Source of the DNA: Pseudoxanthomonas kalamensis DSM 18571
Lineage (GTDB): Bacteria; Pseudomonadota; Gammaproteobacteria; Xanthomonadales; Xanthomonadaceae
Reading direction: 5' to 3'
NCBI RefSeq assembly: GCF_010211745.1
Contig: NZ_PDWQ01000002.1
Coordinates: 62,001-126,000 of the forward strand
Length of the DNA: 64,000 nt
Part shown: positions 15,448-24,898 of the stretch, piece by piece
How positions within the stretch are numbered: position 1 is the stretch's first letter
Layout: every line of letters begins with the position of its first letter
Program-made: the position numbers and the translations under genes
Notes under the pieces: generated by a model
The model's database searches: none
Told to the model about the DNA's origin: nothing
The model's input: only the letters and a program-made list of their open reading frames with translations

Positions 15448-17859
15448 GTGCGCCTCGCCCTTCGTCTGCTGACCCTGCCCTGCTGCATCGCCCTGGCCCT
15501 GCCGGCCATGGCCGCCGACGAAGGCAAGCCCCCCAACTGGGGGCTGTGCACGGTGCAGGACGCGATCCCTTCGTTCGACCTGCGCACCGACCCGCAGTCC
15601 AACGGCATCGAACTGAGCCCGGCCGAAAGCCGCGAACAGCGCGCCGAATTGCCAACCGAAATCACCGGGGACAGCCAGACCGGCACCGAGACCAACATGG
15701 CCTACCAGGGCGATGTCGAGCTGCGGCGCGGCGACCAGTACCTGCGCGCCGACAACCTGATCGTCGATCAGGAAACCGGCAAGTACCAGGCCGCCGGCCA
15801 CGTCCGCTACCAGGACTCGGGCATGCGGGTGATCGCCGAAACCGCGCACGGCGACCAGGACAACGACACCCATTCGATCGAGAACCTGCAATACCAGCTG
15901 GTGTCGCGGCGCGGTAACGGTGGCGCCGACCGCATCGAAATGCACGGTGCCGACGGCGCGCTGATCGGTTCGACCTATTCGACCTGCGACCCGGGACAGC
16001 GCCACTGGGAGCTGCGCGCGCGGCGGATCGACGTGGATACCGACGAAGGCTGGGGCGTGGCCCGCGGCGCCAGCATCCGCCTGGGCAAGGTGCCGGTGCT
16101 GTACATGCCGTGGCTGAAGTTCCCGATCGACGACCAGCGCCATACCGGCCTGCTGTATCCGGCGATCAGCAACTCCGGGCGCAACGGCTTCGACTACCGC
16201 CAGCCGATCTACCTGAACCTGGCGCCGAACTACGACGCCACCCTGCTGCCGCGCTGGATGAGCGACCGCGGCGTGCAGCTGGGCGGCCAGTTCCGCTATC
16301 TGTACGAAAAGGGCAAGGGCCAGCTCGACCTGAACTGGATGCCGAGCGACGACCTGGTCGAACGCCGGATCGAGGACATCGCCAACGGCGCGCCGACGGT
16401 CGGCAACGACCCGCTGCGCACCGACAACCGCGGCATGGCCAAGTTCGTCGGCAACCACAATCTCGACCGCCACTGGCAGGCACGCGCCAACATCGCCTGG
16501 ATCAGCGACTCGCGTTATCTGGAAGACCAGGGCAATTCGCTGTACGGCCAGGCCGCCACCCGCCTGACCAGCACCGTCGGCCTGTACGGACGCGGCAACG
16601 GCTGGACCGCCGGGATCATGGCCGACAGCCAGCAACTGGCCGACTACACCCTCAGCGACAGTTCGCTGCCCTACAACCGTCTGCCGCGCGCCTATCTGAA
16701 CTGGGAACAGTCCTATCGCCGCTGGCTGCAGGTCGGGATCGACGCCGAGGCCGTGCGCTTCCAGCACAACGACAAGGGCGACGGCAGCCGGCTGGACATC
16801 AAGCCCTACGTGTCGCTGCCGCTGCAGGGCGCGGCCTGGTACATCACCCCGACCCTGGCCTGGCGCTACACCCGGTATCAACTCGAGGAAGACCTGCAGG
16901 CCTCGCTGGGCAATCCCGACCGCACGCCGTCGCGCAGCCTGCCGATCGCCTCGCTGGATGCCGGCCTGTATTTCGACCGCAACACCACCATCAAGGGCCG
17001 CTCCTACCTGCAGACGCTGGAACCGCGGCTGTACTACCTGAATGTGCCGTACCGCGACCAGGACACCCTGCCGCGCTTCGACAGCCGCGCCTTCACCTTC
17101 AGCTGGGGCCAGCTGTTCCGCGACAACCGCTATTCCGGCCCCGACCGTCAGGGCGACGCCAACCAGCTGACGCTGGCGGTCAGCAGCCGCTTCCTGCGCA
17201 GCGAGGACGGTTTCGAACGGCTGGCGCTGAACCTCGGCCAGATCCATTATTTCAAGGACTCGCAGGTCGTCTTTCCCGGCGAAGTCCCGGTCGAAAAAGG
17301 ACGCTCGGCCTGGGTCGCCGATGCCAGCTACGCGCCGACCGACCGCTGGAACATCGGCCTGTCCTACCAGTGGAATCCGAAGTACCGCGCCGAGGATCTG
17401 GCCAGCCTGCGTGCCCGCTACCTGCTGCCCGACGACGGCGTGGTCAACCTGAGCTACCGCTACCGGCGCAACGCGGCCAGCCGTACCAACCTGCTGGAAC
17501 AGGCGGACTTTTCCTTCCTGTATCCGGTCAACCGCAGCTGGAGCGTGGTCGGCCGCTATTACTACTCGCTGCTGGATCACAAGTTGCTGGAAGGCATCGC
17601 CGGCGTGCAGTGGGACAGCTGCTGCCTGGCCGTGCGCGCGGTGGTGCGCCGCTACGTACGCAACCGCGACGGCGAAATGAACAATGCCCTGCAAGTGGAA
17701 TTCGTGCTCAAGGGCCTCGGCTCGGCCGGCCAGGACACCGAGCGCACCTTGCGCCGTGCTATCCTCGGCTACTACCGGGACGACCTCTATCTGGTCCCGC
17801 CCAGCATCGCTGCGCCGAGCGGGGACGACGACTCATCCTCCGGCGAACTCCTGCCATGA
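15448..17859 (+). CDS. lptD: LPS assembly outer-membrane protein LptD
   Basis: This 803-residue protein has a signal peptide (LRLLTLPCCIALALPAMAA). An N-terminal OstA/beta-jellyroll domain covers about 90-230 (GDVELRRGDQYLRADNLIV). A large beta-barrel domain then ends near the C-terminus. LptD inserts lipopolysaccharide into the outer leaflet with its plug LptE. The family cysteines expected for disulfides include a CC pair near residue 730 (DSCCLAVRAVV). The GTG start at 15448 places the signal peptide at the N-terminus; the frame is open further upstream. It overlaps surA by four bases, a conserved order. Confidence 0.95.
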   Translation: MRLALRLLTLPCCIALALPAMAADEGKPPNWGLCTVQDAIPSFDLRTDPQSNGIELSPAESREQRAELPTEITGDSQTGTETNMAYQGDVELRRGDQYLRADNLIVDQETGKYQAAGHVRYQDSGMRVIAETAHGDQDNDTHSIENLQYQLVSRRGNGGADRIEMHGADGALIGSTYSTCDPGQRHWELRARRIDVDTDEGWGVARGASIRLGKVPVLYMPWLKFPIDDQRHTGLLYPAISNSGRNGFDYRQPIYLNLAPNYDATLLPRWMSDRGVQLGGQFRYLYEKGKGQLDLNWMPSDDLVERRIEDIANGAPTVGNDPLRTDNRGMAKFVGNHNLDRHWQARANIAWISDSRYLEDQGNSLYGQAATRLTSTVGLYGRGNGWTAGIMADSQQLADYTLSDSSLPYNRLPRAYLNWEQSYRRWLQVGIDAEAVRFQHNDKGDGSRLDIKPYVSLPLQGAAWYITPTLAWRYTRYQLEEDLQASLGNPDRTPSRSLPIASLDAGLYFDRNTTIKGRSYLQTLEPRLYYLNVPYRDQDTLPRFDSRAFTFSWGQLFRDNRYSGPDRQGDANQLTLAVSSRFLRSEDGFERLALNLGQIHYFKDSQVVFPGEVPVEKGRSAWVADASYAPTDRWNIGLSYQWNPKYRAEDLASLRARYLLPDDGVVNLSYRYRRNAASRTNLLEQADFSFLYPVNRSWSVVGRYYYSLLDHKLLEGIAGVQWDSCCLAVRAVVRRYVRNRDGEMNNALQVEFVLKGLGSAGQDTERTLRRAILGYYRDDLYLVPPSIAAPSGDDDSSSGELLP

Positions 17860-19211
17860 ATACCATGAACACACGATCCATCACCGGCACCGTCCTCGGC
17901 GGCCTGTTCCTGTCCGCACTGCTCGCCGCGGCCGCCGCGTTCCCGGCGCAGGCGCAGCAGACGCAACCGCTGGACCGCATCGCTGCCATCGTCGACGAAG
18001 ACGTCATCCTGCAGAGCGAACTGGAGCGCGCGGTCGCCAACGTCCGTGCCCAGTACGCCAGCCAGCCCGGCCAGTTGCCGCCGGACGACGTGCTGCGCCG
18101 GCAGGTCATGGAACGGCTGGTGCTGGTCAAGCTGCAGGTCGCGCGCGCCAACTCCAGCGGCATCCGCGTATCGGACAACGAACTGAACAACGCCGTCGCC
18201 ACCGTCGCCCAGCAGAACGGCACCGACGTCGCCGGCCTGCGCCAGCGGCTGGCCGCCGAGGGCATGGGTTTCGAGGATTTCCGCAACTCGATCCGCGACG
18301 AGATCACCGTGCAACGACTGCGGCAGAGCTTCGCCCAGTCGCGCATCCAGGTCAGCGAGAGCGAGGTCGACGCGGCGCTGGCCGCGCAGGCGGACGGCGG
18401 CGTGCAATACCACCTGGCGCACATTCTGGTCGCGCTGCCCGATGGCGCCACCGCCGACCAGATCGCCACCGGGCAGAAGAAGATCGACGGCATCAAGGGC
18501 CTGCTGGACAAGGGCGAGATGGACTTCACCGCCGCCGCGGTGCGCTATTCGGACAGCCCCAACGCGCTGGAAGGCGGCGACCTGGGCTGGCGCAGCGTCG
18601 ACGAAATCCCGTCCGCCTTCGTGCAGATGCTGCAGCAGATGAGCCCCGGCCAGGTGATCGGCCCGATCCGCGGCCCCAGCGGCTTCCAGCTGCTCACACT
18701 GGTCGAGACCCGCGACGCTTCGCAGGCCGCCAAGCGCAGCGTGACCGAGTACCAGGCACGGCACATCCTGGTCCGGATCACCGAATTGCAGGACAACGCC
18801 AAGGCGCGCGCCAAGATCGACACCCTGCGCGCGCGCATCGCCGGCGGCGCCGACTTCGCCGAAGTAGCCAAGGAGTCCTCGGAAGACGCCAATACCCGCG
18901 CCGATGGCGGCGAACTGGGCTGGTTCCCGGCCGATGCCTTCGGTCCGGACTTCCAGAAGCAGCTGTCCGGCATCGCCGACGGCCAGATCACCCAGCCGTT
19001 CCGCAGCGAGGCCGGCTGGCACATCGTGCAGCGCGAAGGCACCCGCCAGACCGACGTCACCGACCAGAACCAGCGCGCGCAAGTCCGCGAGATGATCGGC
19101 CGCCGCAAGCTGGAGGACGAGTACAACCGCTTCCTGCAGGAAATGCGCGGCGAAGCCTATGTCAACGTCCGCGACGCCAGCACTGCGCCTCCCGCCAGCA
19201 GCGGAGGCTGA
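17856..19211 (+). CDS. surA: Periplasmic chaperone and peptidyl-prolyl isomerase SurA
   Basis: This 451-residue protein has a signal peptide to about residue 33. The SurA N-terminal helical domain follows (DRIAAIVDEDVILQSELERA). Parvulin-type PPIase domains lie at roughly 184-285 and 299-396; the second has the stronger GGELGWF and GWHI signatures. It escorts unfolded outer-membrane proteins, including LptD, across the periplasm. It overlaps lptD at the ATG and pdxA follows without a gap, so lptD-surA-pdxA-rsmA is one unit. Confidence 0.95.
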   Translation: MNTMNTRSITGTVLGGLFLSALLAAAAAFPAQAQQTQPLDRIAAIVDEDVILQSELERAVANVRAQYASQPGQLPPDDVLRRQVMERLVLVKLQVARANSSGIRVSDNELNNAVATVAQQNGTDVAGLRQRLAAEGMGFEDFRNSIRDEITVQRLRQSFAQSRIQVSESEVDAALAAQADGGVQYHLAHILVALPDGATADQIATGQKKIDGIKGLLDKGEMDFTAAAVRYSDSPNALEGGDLGWRSVDEIPSAFVQMLQQMSPGQVIGPIRGPSGFQLLTLVETRDASQAAKRSVTEYQARHILVRITELQDNAKARAKIDTLRARIAGGADFAEVAKESSEDANTRADGGELGWFPADAFGPDFQKQLSGIADGQITQPFRSEAGWHIVQREGTRQTDVTDQNQRAQVREMIGRRKLEDEYNRFLQEMRGEAYVNVRDASTAPPASSGG

Positions 19212-20192
19212 ATGATCCCGCGCCTGGCGCTGGTCCCGGGCGAACCGGCCGGTGTCGGCCCGGAACTGTGCGTGCGTCTGGCCCAGCAGGTCCGCAGCGA
19301 TTGCCGCCTGCTCGCCTACGGCGATGCCGCAACCCTGCGCGATGCCGCCGCGGCGCTCGACCTGCCGCTGAACCTGTTGCCCGCCGAGGCCGACGCCGTC
19401 GCGCCGGGCGACCTGTGTCTGCAGCCAGTCGCCAACGCCGTGCCGGTGCGTTTCGGCCAGCCCGATCCGAATAATGCCGCGGCGGTGATGCAGGCGCTGG
19501 ACGAAGCCGCCGCGGCCTGCCTGTCCGGCCAGCTGCACGGCCTGGTCACCGGCCCGGTGCACAAGGCCGTCGTCAACGCCGGTGGCATCGCCTATACCGG
19601 CACCACCGAGCGGTTGGCGGCCGGCGCCGGCTGCAAGGTGGTGATGATGCTGGCCAACGACATCGTCCGCGTCGCCCTGGCCACCACCCACCTGCCGCTG
19701 CGCCAAGTCGCCGATGCGATCGATGCCAACACCGTGGATGCCGCACTGCGCATCACCCACGCCGCCCTGCGCTGCGATTTCGGCATCGCCGATCCGGTGA
19801 TCGCCGTGCTCGGCCTCAACCCGCATGCCGGCGAAGACGGCCATCTGGGGCGGGAGGAAATCGACATCATCGAACCGCTGCTGCAACGCCTGCGCGGCGA
19901 AGGCATGCGCTTGCCCGGCCCGCTGCCCGCCGATACCGCCTTCCTGCCGCAGAAGCTGCGCGATTTCGATGCGGTGCTGGCGATGTACCACGATCAGGGA
20001 CTGCCGGTGCTGAAATACAGCGGTTTCGAGCGCGCGGTCAACATCACCCTCGGCCTGCCCTACCCGCGGGTCGCGGTCGATCATGGCACCGCGCTGGAAC
20101 TGGCCGGGCGCGGCCTGGCCGATCCGTCCAGCCTGTTCGCCGCGGTCGAGACCTGCGCCCGCTTCGCCCGCCAGCGGCAGGAGGCTGCATGA
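19212..20192 (+). CDS. pdxA: 4-hydroxythreonine-4-phosphate dehydrogenase PdxA
   Basis: This 326-residue enzyme of pyridoxal 5'-phosphate synthesis oxidises 4-phosphohydroxy-L-threonine with NAD. The N-terminal LVPGEPAGVGPELC motif is present. So are the TGPVHKA motif, metal-binding histidines (TTHLPLRQV; LNPHAGEDGHLG; AMYHDQGLPVLK) and the terminal DHGTALELAGRG. It starts immediately after the surA stop and overlaps rsmA by four bases, the order seen across Proteobacteria. Confidence 0.96.
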   Translation: MIPRLALVPGEPAGVGPELCVRLAQQVRSDCRLLAYGDAATLRDAAAALDLPLNLLPAEADAVAPGDLCLQPVANAVPVRFGQPDPNNAAAVMQALDEAAAACLSGQLHGLVTGPVHKAVVNAGGIAYTGTTERLAAGAGCKVVMMLANDIVRVALATTHLPLRQVADAIDANTVDAALRITHAALRCDFGIADPVIAVLGLNPHAGEDGHLGREEIDIIEPLLQRLRGEGMRLPGPLPADTAFLPQKLRDFDAVLAMYHDQGLPVLKYSGFERAVNITLGLPYPRVAVDHGTALELAGRGLADPSSLFAAVETCARFARQRQEAA

Positions 20193-20977
20193 GCCGCGGC
20201 GGATTCAGCGCACCGGCGAAGAAGTCGCTGGGCCAGCATTTCCTGCACGAGCGCAGCTTCATCGACCGCATCGTGCTGGCGGTCGATCCGCAGCCCGGCG
20301 ACCGCCTGGTCGAAATCGGTCCCGGCCAGGGCGCCATCACCCTGCCGCTGCTGAGACGGCACGGCGAACTGACCGCGATCGAGTTCGACCGCGACCTGAT
20401 CACCCCGCTGATGGAAACCGCCGAAGGCGTCGGCCGCCTGACCATCATCCACAAGGACGTGCTGGCGGTCGATTTCGGCAAGCTGGCCGGCGACGAAGGC
20501 CCGCTGCGGCTGGTCGGCAACCTGCCCTACAACCTGTCCTCGCCGATCCTGTTTCATGCGCTGGCGCACGCTGCGGTGATCCGCGACATGCACTTCATGC
20601 TGCAGAAGGAGGTGGTCGACCGCATGGGCGCCGCGCCGGGCAGCAAGGTCTACGGTCGGCTCAGCGTGATGCTGCAGGCCTATTGCCGAGTCACGCCGCT
20701 GTTCGTGGTGCCGCCAGGCGCGTTCCGGCCGCCGCCGAAGGTCGATTCGGCGGTGGTGCGACTGCTGCCGAAACCGGCCGCGGAGATTGGCGTCCGCGAC
20801 CCGCAGCGGTTCGAACAGGTCGTCCGCGCCGCCTTCGGCCAGCGCCGCAAGACCCTGCGCAATGCGCTGGACGGCGTCTGCGACAGTGCGCGGATCGAAC
20901 AGGCCGGCCTGCGTCCGGATGCCCGCGCCGAACAGGTCGACGTGGACGGATTCGTGCGCCTGGCCAACATCGAGTAA
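20189..20977 (+). CDS. rsmA: 16S rRNA dimethyladenosine transferase RsmA (KsgA)
   Basis: This 262-residue enzyme dimethylates the two adjacent adenines in helix 45 of 16S rRNA, a late step of small-subunit assembly. It has the GQHFL start motif, SAM motif EIGPGQGA near residue 42 and the catalytic NLPY motif at 111-114. The family C-terminal helical domain is complete (FGQRRKTLRNAL). The start overlaps the pdxA stop. A hairpin with a T-rich flank follows the gene. In many relatives apaG lies next; here it does not. Confidence 0.96.
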   Translation: MSRGGFSAPAKKSLGQHFLHERSFIDRIVLAVDPQPGDRLVEIGPGQGAITLPLLRRHGELTAIEFDRDLITPLMETAEGVGRLTIIHKDVLAVDFGKLAGDEGPLRLVGNLPYNLSSPILFHALAHAAVIRDMHFMLQKEVVDRMGAAPGSKVYGRLSVMLQAYCRVTPLFVVPPGAFRPPPKVDSAVVRLLPKPAAEIGVRDPQRFEQVVRAAFGQRRKTLRNALDGVCDSARIEQAGLRPDARAEQVDVDGFVRLANIE

Positions 20978-20983
20978 GCGGCA

Positions 20984-21018
20984 GCGGCGACCTCCGCGCG
21001 GAAGTCGCCGCCGATTTT
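20984..21018 (+). terminator. Intrinsic-terminator-like hairpin after rsmA
   Basis: A perfect 8-bp stem GCGGCGAC (20984-20991) / GTCGCCGC (21004-21011) encloses a 12-base loop and is followed by CGATTTT. It separates the lptD-rsmA unit from apaH. Confidence 0.55.
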
Positions 21019-21110
21019 GCTTACACTGGCTGGATGGACGTTTCCGCGCACAGGACCGACATCATCGCCCCCTTCCGTCCGCGCCGCGGACGCAACGCGC
21101 GGCATCCGGC

Positions 21111-21941
21111 ATGAGCGTCTGGGCCATCGGCGACCTGCAGGGCTGTTACGACGTCACCCGGCGCCTGTTGGACAAGATCCGCTTCGATCCGGCGCGCGAC
21201 CGCCTGTGGTTCTGCGGCGACCTGGTCAACCGCGGCGGACAATCGCTGGAAACCCTGCGTCTGGTGCACTCGCTGCGCGAATGCAGCCATGTCGTGCTCG
21301 GCAACCACGACCTGTCGCTGCTGGCCATCGGCGAACGCAGCGCCGACGAGCAGCGCAAGGTCAATCCCGACCTGCAGCGGATCGTGCTGGCCGACGACCG
21401 CGACGAACTGCTGGGCTGGCTGCGCGGGCAGGAACTGGCGCACGTGGACCGCGAGCTGGGCTGGATGATGGTGCATGCCGGCCTGGCGCCGAAATGGACG
21501 ACCCAGGATTGCGAGAAGTACGCACGCGAGATCGAGCAGCAGTTGCGCGGCAAGAACCACTCCAAGCTGCTGCGCAGCATGTACGGCGACAAGCCGAACT
21601 GGTCGTCGGGCTTGCGCGGCCCGGACCGCTGGCGGGCGACGATCAACGTGCTGACGCGGATGCGCTACTGCACGCCGCGTGGCCGCATCTCGATCGAGGA
21701 CAAGGGCGCTCCCGGCACCCAGCCGGCCGGACTGTATCCCTGGTACGAAGTGCCCGGCCGCGCACAGCGCGACCTGAAGATCGTCTGCGGCCACTGGTCC
21801 ACGCTGGGGCTGATGATCGGCCATGGCGTACACGCCATCGACACCGGCGCGGTCTGGGGCGGCCAGCTGACCGCACTGCAACTGGATGTCGACGACCTGC
21901 ACCTGGTGCAGGTGGCGGGCCGCGAGGTGCCCACGCCGTGA
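21111..21941 (+). CDS. apaH: Symmetrical bis(5'-nucleosyl)-tetraphosphatase ApaH
   Basis: This 276-residue metallophosphoesterase hydrolyses Ap4A to two ADP and can remove Np4 caps from RNA. The metal-site motifs are GDLQGCYD near the N-terminus, GDLVNRG, GNHD, MMVHAG and GHWS. The start at 21111 overlaps the end of a 26-codon open frame (21034-21114). The next gene begins with GTG inside the apaH stop, indicating translational coupling. Confidence 0.95.
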   Translation: MSVWAIGDLQGCYDVTRRLLDKIRFDPARDRLWFCGDLVNRGGQSLETLRLVHSLRECSHVVLGNHDLSLLAIGERSADEQRKVNPDLQRIVLADDRDELLGWLRGQELAHVDRELGWMMVHAGLAPKWTTQDCEKYAREIEQQLRGKNHSKLLRSMYGDKPNWSSGLRGPDRWRATINVLTRMRYCTPRGRISIEDKGAPGTQPAGLYPWYEVPGRAQRDLKIVCGHWSTLGLMIGHGVHAIDTGAVWGGQLTALQLDVDDLHLVQVAGREVPTP

Positions 21942-22606
21942 ACTTCGCGGGCAGGATGCCGATCTCGCTGCTGCTGCCACTGCCTATGCTGATGCTGTCG
22001 GTCGCCGGATGCAGGGCCGACGCGATTCCCTCGCTGTCGCCCGATGCCGGGGTTCCGGCGCAACACGCAGCCGCCCTGTCCCCGCCACTGGTCGCCGCAG
22101 CGCGTCAGCAGATCGGCGTCACCCGTCTGTACGATCCTGCCTACGTGGTGCTGGACTATCCCGGCGGCGATGTCCCGCGTGATCGCGGCGTCTGTACCGA
22201 TGTCGTGGTGCGCGCCCTGCGTACCCAGGGCATCGACCTACAGCAGGCCGTGCACGAGGACATGCGGGCGAACTTCCGCCTCTATCCGCAGCAATGGGGG
22301 CTGACCGGCCCGGACCGCAACATCGACCATCGCCGCGTGCCCAACCTGATGCGCTGGTTCGAACGCAACGGCTGGGGCATGCCGATCGGCGACCAGGCTT
22401 CGGACTACGCCGCCGGCGACATCGTGGCATGGAAACTCAGCGGAAGCGGGCTGCTTCATGTCGGCATCGTCTCCGACCGCAGCGCCGCGGACGCAACCCC
22501 GCTGGTCATCCACAACATCGGTGCCGGCACGCAGGAGAACGACCTCCTGTTCCGCCACACCATCATCGGCCACTACCGACCGCGACTGCCTCAGGCGCGA
22601 ACGTAG
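21938..22606 (+). CDS. DUF1287 family lipoprotein
   Basis: This 222-residue protein has a lipoprotein signal (hydrophobic run ending LSVAGC). The mature protein has the DUF1287 pattern: a conserved CTDVVVRA cysteine, DMRANF, NIDHRRVPNL, AGDIVAWKL and LLHVGIVS. Family structure prediction suggests an NlpC/P60-like cysteine peptidase fold, with Cys in CTD and His in HVGI as possible catalytic residues; this is inference. The GTG start at 21938 overlaps apaH and supplies a positively charged n-region; ATG 21956 would lack one. Its 3' end overlaps the convergent folA by 16 bases. Confidence 0.85.
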   Translation: MNFAGRMPISLLLPLPMLMLSVAGCRADAIPSLSPDAGVPAQHAAALSPPLVAAARQQIGVTRLYDPAYVVLDYPGGDVPRDRGVCTDVVVRALRTQGIDLQQAVHEDMRANFRLYPQQWGLTGPDRNIDHRRVPNLMRWFERNGWGMPIGDQASDYAAGDIVAWKLSGSGLLHVGIVSDRSAADATPLVIHNIGAGTQENDLLFRHTIIGHYRPRLPQART

Positions 22607-23085
22607 TCGACGAACTCGAAAGCATAGGCGTGCCGCGAATCGGCCGCATGTGGCCGGCGCGACAGCACCCGCCATTGCGCCGGATCGAAGGCCGGAATGA
22701 ACGCATCGGCATTCGCTACTTCGGCATCGACATGGGTCAGGTGCATGTTCGTGGCCAGCGGTAGCAGCAACGCGTAGATCTCGGCACCACCGATCACGCA
22801 CAGCTCGTCCGCGCCCGATTCGGCCGCCAGCGCCAGCGCTTCGTCCACCGAGGCCACCGCCCGCATGCCCTCGAACGGCACCTGCCCGTTACGCGTCAAC
22901 ACTAGGTTGGTCCGCCCCGGCAAGGCGCGGCCCAGCGATTCGGCGGTCTTGCGCCCCATCAGCACCGGCTTGCCCAGGGTCAGTACCTTGAAGTGCCTGA
23001 AGTCGTCCGGCAGGTGCCAAGGCATGGCGTTGCCGCGGCCGATGGCGCGATTGCGATCCAGCGCGGCGATCAGGGAAATCTTCAC
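22591..23085 (-). CDS. folA: Dihydrofolate reductase
   Basis: This protein of about 164 residues reduces dihydrofolate with NADPH. Conserved elements are ISLIAALDRNRAIGRGNAMPWHLPDD (substrate Asp in LPDD), GRKTAESLGRALPGRTNLVLTR and the nucleotide-binding VIGGAEIY. The GTG at 23085 fits the family start; a TTG at 23091 would add two residues. It lies 19-26 bases downstream of thyA on the same strand. The pair makes functional sense: ThyA produces dihydrofolate and FolA regenerates tetrahydrofolate. Confidence 0.95.
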   Translation of the reverse strand: MKISLIAALDRNRAIGRGNAMPWHLPDDFRHFKVLTLGKPVLMGRKTAESLGRALPGRTNLVLTRNGQVPFEGMRAVASVDEALALAAESGADELCVIGGAEIYALLLPLATNMHLTHVDAEVANADAFIPAFDPAQWRVLSRRPHAADSRHAYAFEFVDYVRA

Positions 23086-23110
23086 TGGCAATCGACGGGC
23101 ACGTACAACC

Positions 23111-23905
23111 TCACACTGCCACCGGTGCCTTGATCGCCGGGTACGGGTCGTAGCCGAGGATCTCGATGTCGTCGTAGCCGAACGCGAACAGGTCGTCCAC
23201 GTCCGGGTTCAGGCGCAGCGTCGGCAACGCACGCGGCGTGCGCGACAGCTGCTCGCGCGCCTGCTCGTAGTGGTTCGAATACAAGTGCGCATCGCCCAGC
23301 GTGTGCACGAAGTCGCCGACACCCAGTTCGCAGGCCTGCGCCACCATGTGGGTCAGCAGCGCGTAGCTGGCGATGTTGAACGGCACACCGAGGAAGATGT
23401 CGCCGCTGCGCTGGTACAGCTGGCAGCTGAGCTTGCCGTCGACCACGTAGAACTGGAACAGGTTGTGGCACGGCATCAGCGCCATCTGCGGCAGGTCGGC
23501 AACGTTCCAGGCGCTGACCACCAGCCGGCGCGAATCCGGATTGCGCTTGATCTCGTCGACCACCCACTTGATCTGGTCGATCTCGCCGCCGTCGGCGGTC
23601 GCCCAGCGCCGCCACTGCTTGCCGTAGACCGGGCCGAGTTCGCCGTCCGCGTCGGCCCACTCGTCCCAGATGCTGACCTTGTTCTCCTTCAGGTAGGCGA
23701 TGTTGGTTTCGCCCTTCAGGAACCACAGCAGCTCGTGCACGATCGAGCGCAGGTGCAGCTTCTTGGTGGTGACCAGCGGGAAGCCTTCGCCCAGGTCGAA
23801 GCGCATCTGCCAGCCGAACACGCTGCGGGTGCCGGTTCCGGTGCGGTCGGACTTCTCCGCGCCATGCTCCAGCACGTGGCCCAGCAGGTCGAGATACGGC
23901 TTCAT
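23111..23905 (-). CDS. thyA: Thymidylate synthase
   Basis: This 264-residue enzyme methylates dUMP to dTMP with methylenetetrahydrofolate. It has the Arg-loop near residue 21 (DRTGTGT) and the catalytic Cys146 in [30 protein letters not shown] and the terminal [21 protein letters not shown] are also family motifs. The length equals that of the E. coli enzyme. Its start overlaps the lgt stop by four bases; lgt-thyA-folA form one minus-strand unit. Confidence 0.97.
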   Translation of the reverse strand: MKPYLDLLGHVLEHGAEKSDRTGTGTRSVFGWQMRFDLGEGFPLVTTKKLHLRSIVHELLWFLKGETNIAYLKENKVSIWDEWADADGELGPVYGKQWRRWATADGGEIDQIKWVVDEIKRNPDSRRLVVSAWNVADLPQMALMPCHNLFQFYVVDGKLSCQLYQRSGDIFLGVPFNIASYALLTHMVAQACELGVGDFVHTLGDAHLYSNHYEQAREQLSRTPRALPTLRLNPDVDDLFAFGYDDIEILGYDPYPAIKAPVAV

Positions 23906-24807
23906 GCGGTCTCCTTGTCGGCGGCAACGTCGGCGACGGCCGGCTGCAGCGTCGGCGCACGGCGCGACAGCCACAGCAGGAACAGGCCCAGCGCGATCAG
24001 CGGCAGGCTGAGCAACTGGCCCATCGTCAACCAATCGAACGCAAGATAGCCCAGTTGCTGGTCAGGCACGCGGACGAATTCGACGATGAAGCGGAACAGA
24101 CCGTACAGCAGCGCGAACAGCCCCGACACCGCATAGCGCGGACGCGGACGCGAGGAGAACCACCACAGCGCGGCGAACAGCAACACGCCTTCCAGCGCGG
24201 CTTGGTACAACTGGGTCGGGTGCCGCGCATGCATATCCAGCGCCCCGCTGGCGAACTGCTGCTGCAAACGGGCCATGAAGTCCGCCTGGCCGCGCATGGC
24301 GTCGAAAGCGGGGTCGGACGGAAAGACCCAGCCCCAGTCGGCGCCGGTGTGCTTGCCCCACAGCTCGCCGTTGACGAAGTTCGCCAGCCGCCCGATGCCA
24401 AGGCCCGGCGGCACCAGCGGCGCAAGGAAATCCATGGTGTCGAAGAAATGCAGGCGGTGCTTGCGGCTCCACCACCAGGCCGCGGCCAACACGCCCAGCA
24501 GGCCACCGTGGAAGCTCATCCCGCCCTGCCACACCTTGAACACCTGCAACGGCTGCTGCAGGTAGGCCTGCAGGTCGTAGAACAGGATGTAGCCGATACG
24601 CCCGCCCAGCACCACGCCCAGCATCGCGTAGAACACCAGGTCGGACAGCGCCTCAGCATTGATCCCCGGCAGGCGGCCGGCAACGATGCGGCGACGTCCC
24701 AGATACCAGGCCGCGACGAAGCCGATCGCGTAGGCGATGCCGTACCAATGCACTTTCAGGGGCCCCAGCGAGAAGGCCACGGGGTCGATCTGATGGAGAT
24801 GGATCAT
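23902..24807 (-). CDS. lgt: Prolipoprotein diacylglyceryl transferase Lgt
   Basis: This 301-residue inner-membrane enzyme attaches diacylglycerol to the lipobox cysteine of prolipoproteins, the first step of lipoprotein maturation. It has seven or so transmembrane helices. The family signature [13 protein letters not shown] is near residue 140, and HGGLLG holds the essential histidine region. The RHPTQLYQA motif is also present. The C-terminus is slightly extended and cytoplasmic. Several lipoproteins in this window (LemA, DUF1287, GDSL) would be its substrates. Confidence 0.97.
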   Translation of the reverse strand: MIHLHQIDPVAFSLGPLKVHWYGIAYAIGFVAAWYLGRRRIVAGRLPGINAEALSDLVFYAMLGVVLGGRIGYILFYDLQAYLQQPLQVFKVWQGGMSFHGGLLGVLAAAWWWSRKHRLHFFDTMDFLAPLVPPGLGIGRLANFVNGELWGKHTGADWGWVFPSDPAFDAMRGQADFMARLQQQFASGALDMHARHPTQLYQAALEGVLLFAALWWFSSRPRPRYAVSGLFALLYGLFRFIVEFVRVPDQQLGYLAFDWLTMGQLLSLPLIALGLFLLWLSRRAPTLQPAVADVAADKETA

Positions 24808-24898
24808 GTGAGCTGCGGGTTTCCGGCGTCGATGCCGCTATTTTGCCCGAGGCCACCGGCAAACGCCCGCACGACGGACGGCATCCGCATGCGTCGGC

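Noticed and set aside
14080-17694. Very long open frame on the minus strand (about 1200 codons)
   Set aside because: It lies antisense to lptD, the deacylase and the cobalamin gene. Its composition (Ala/Gly/Val/Gln/Arg-rich, no domain) is what high-GC antisense frames produce.
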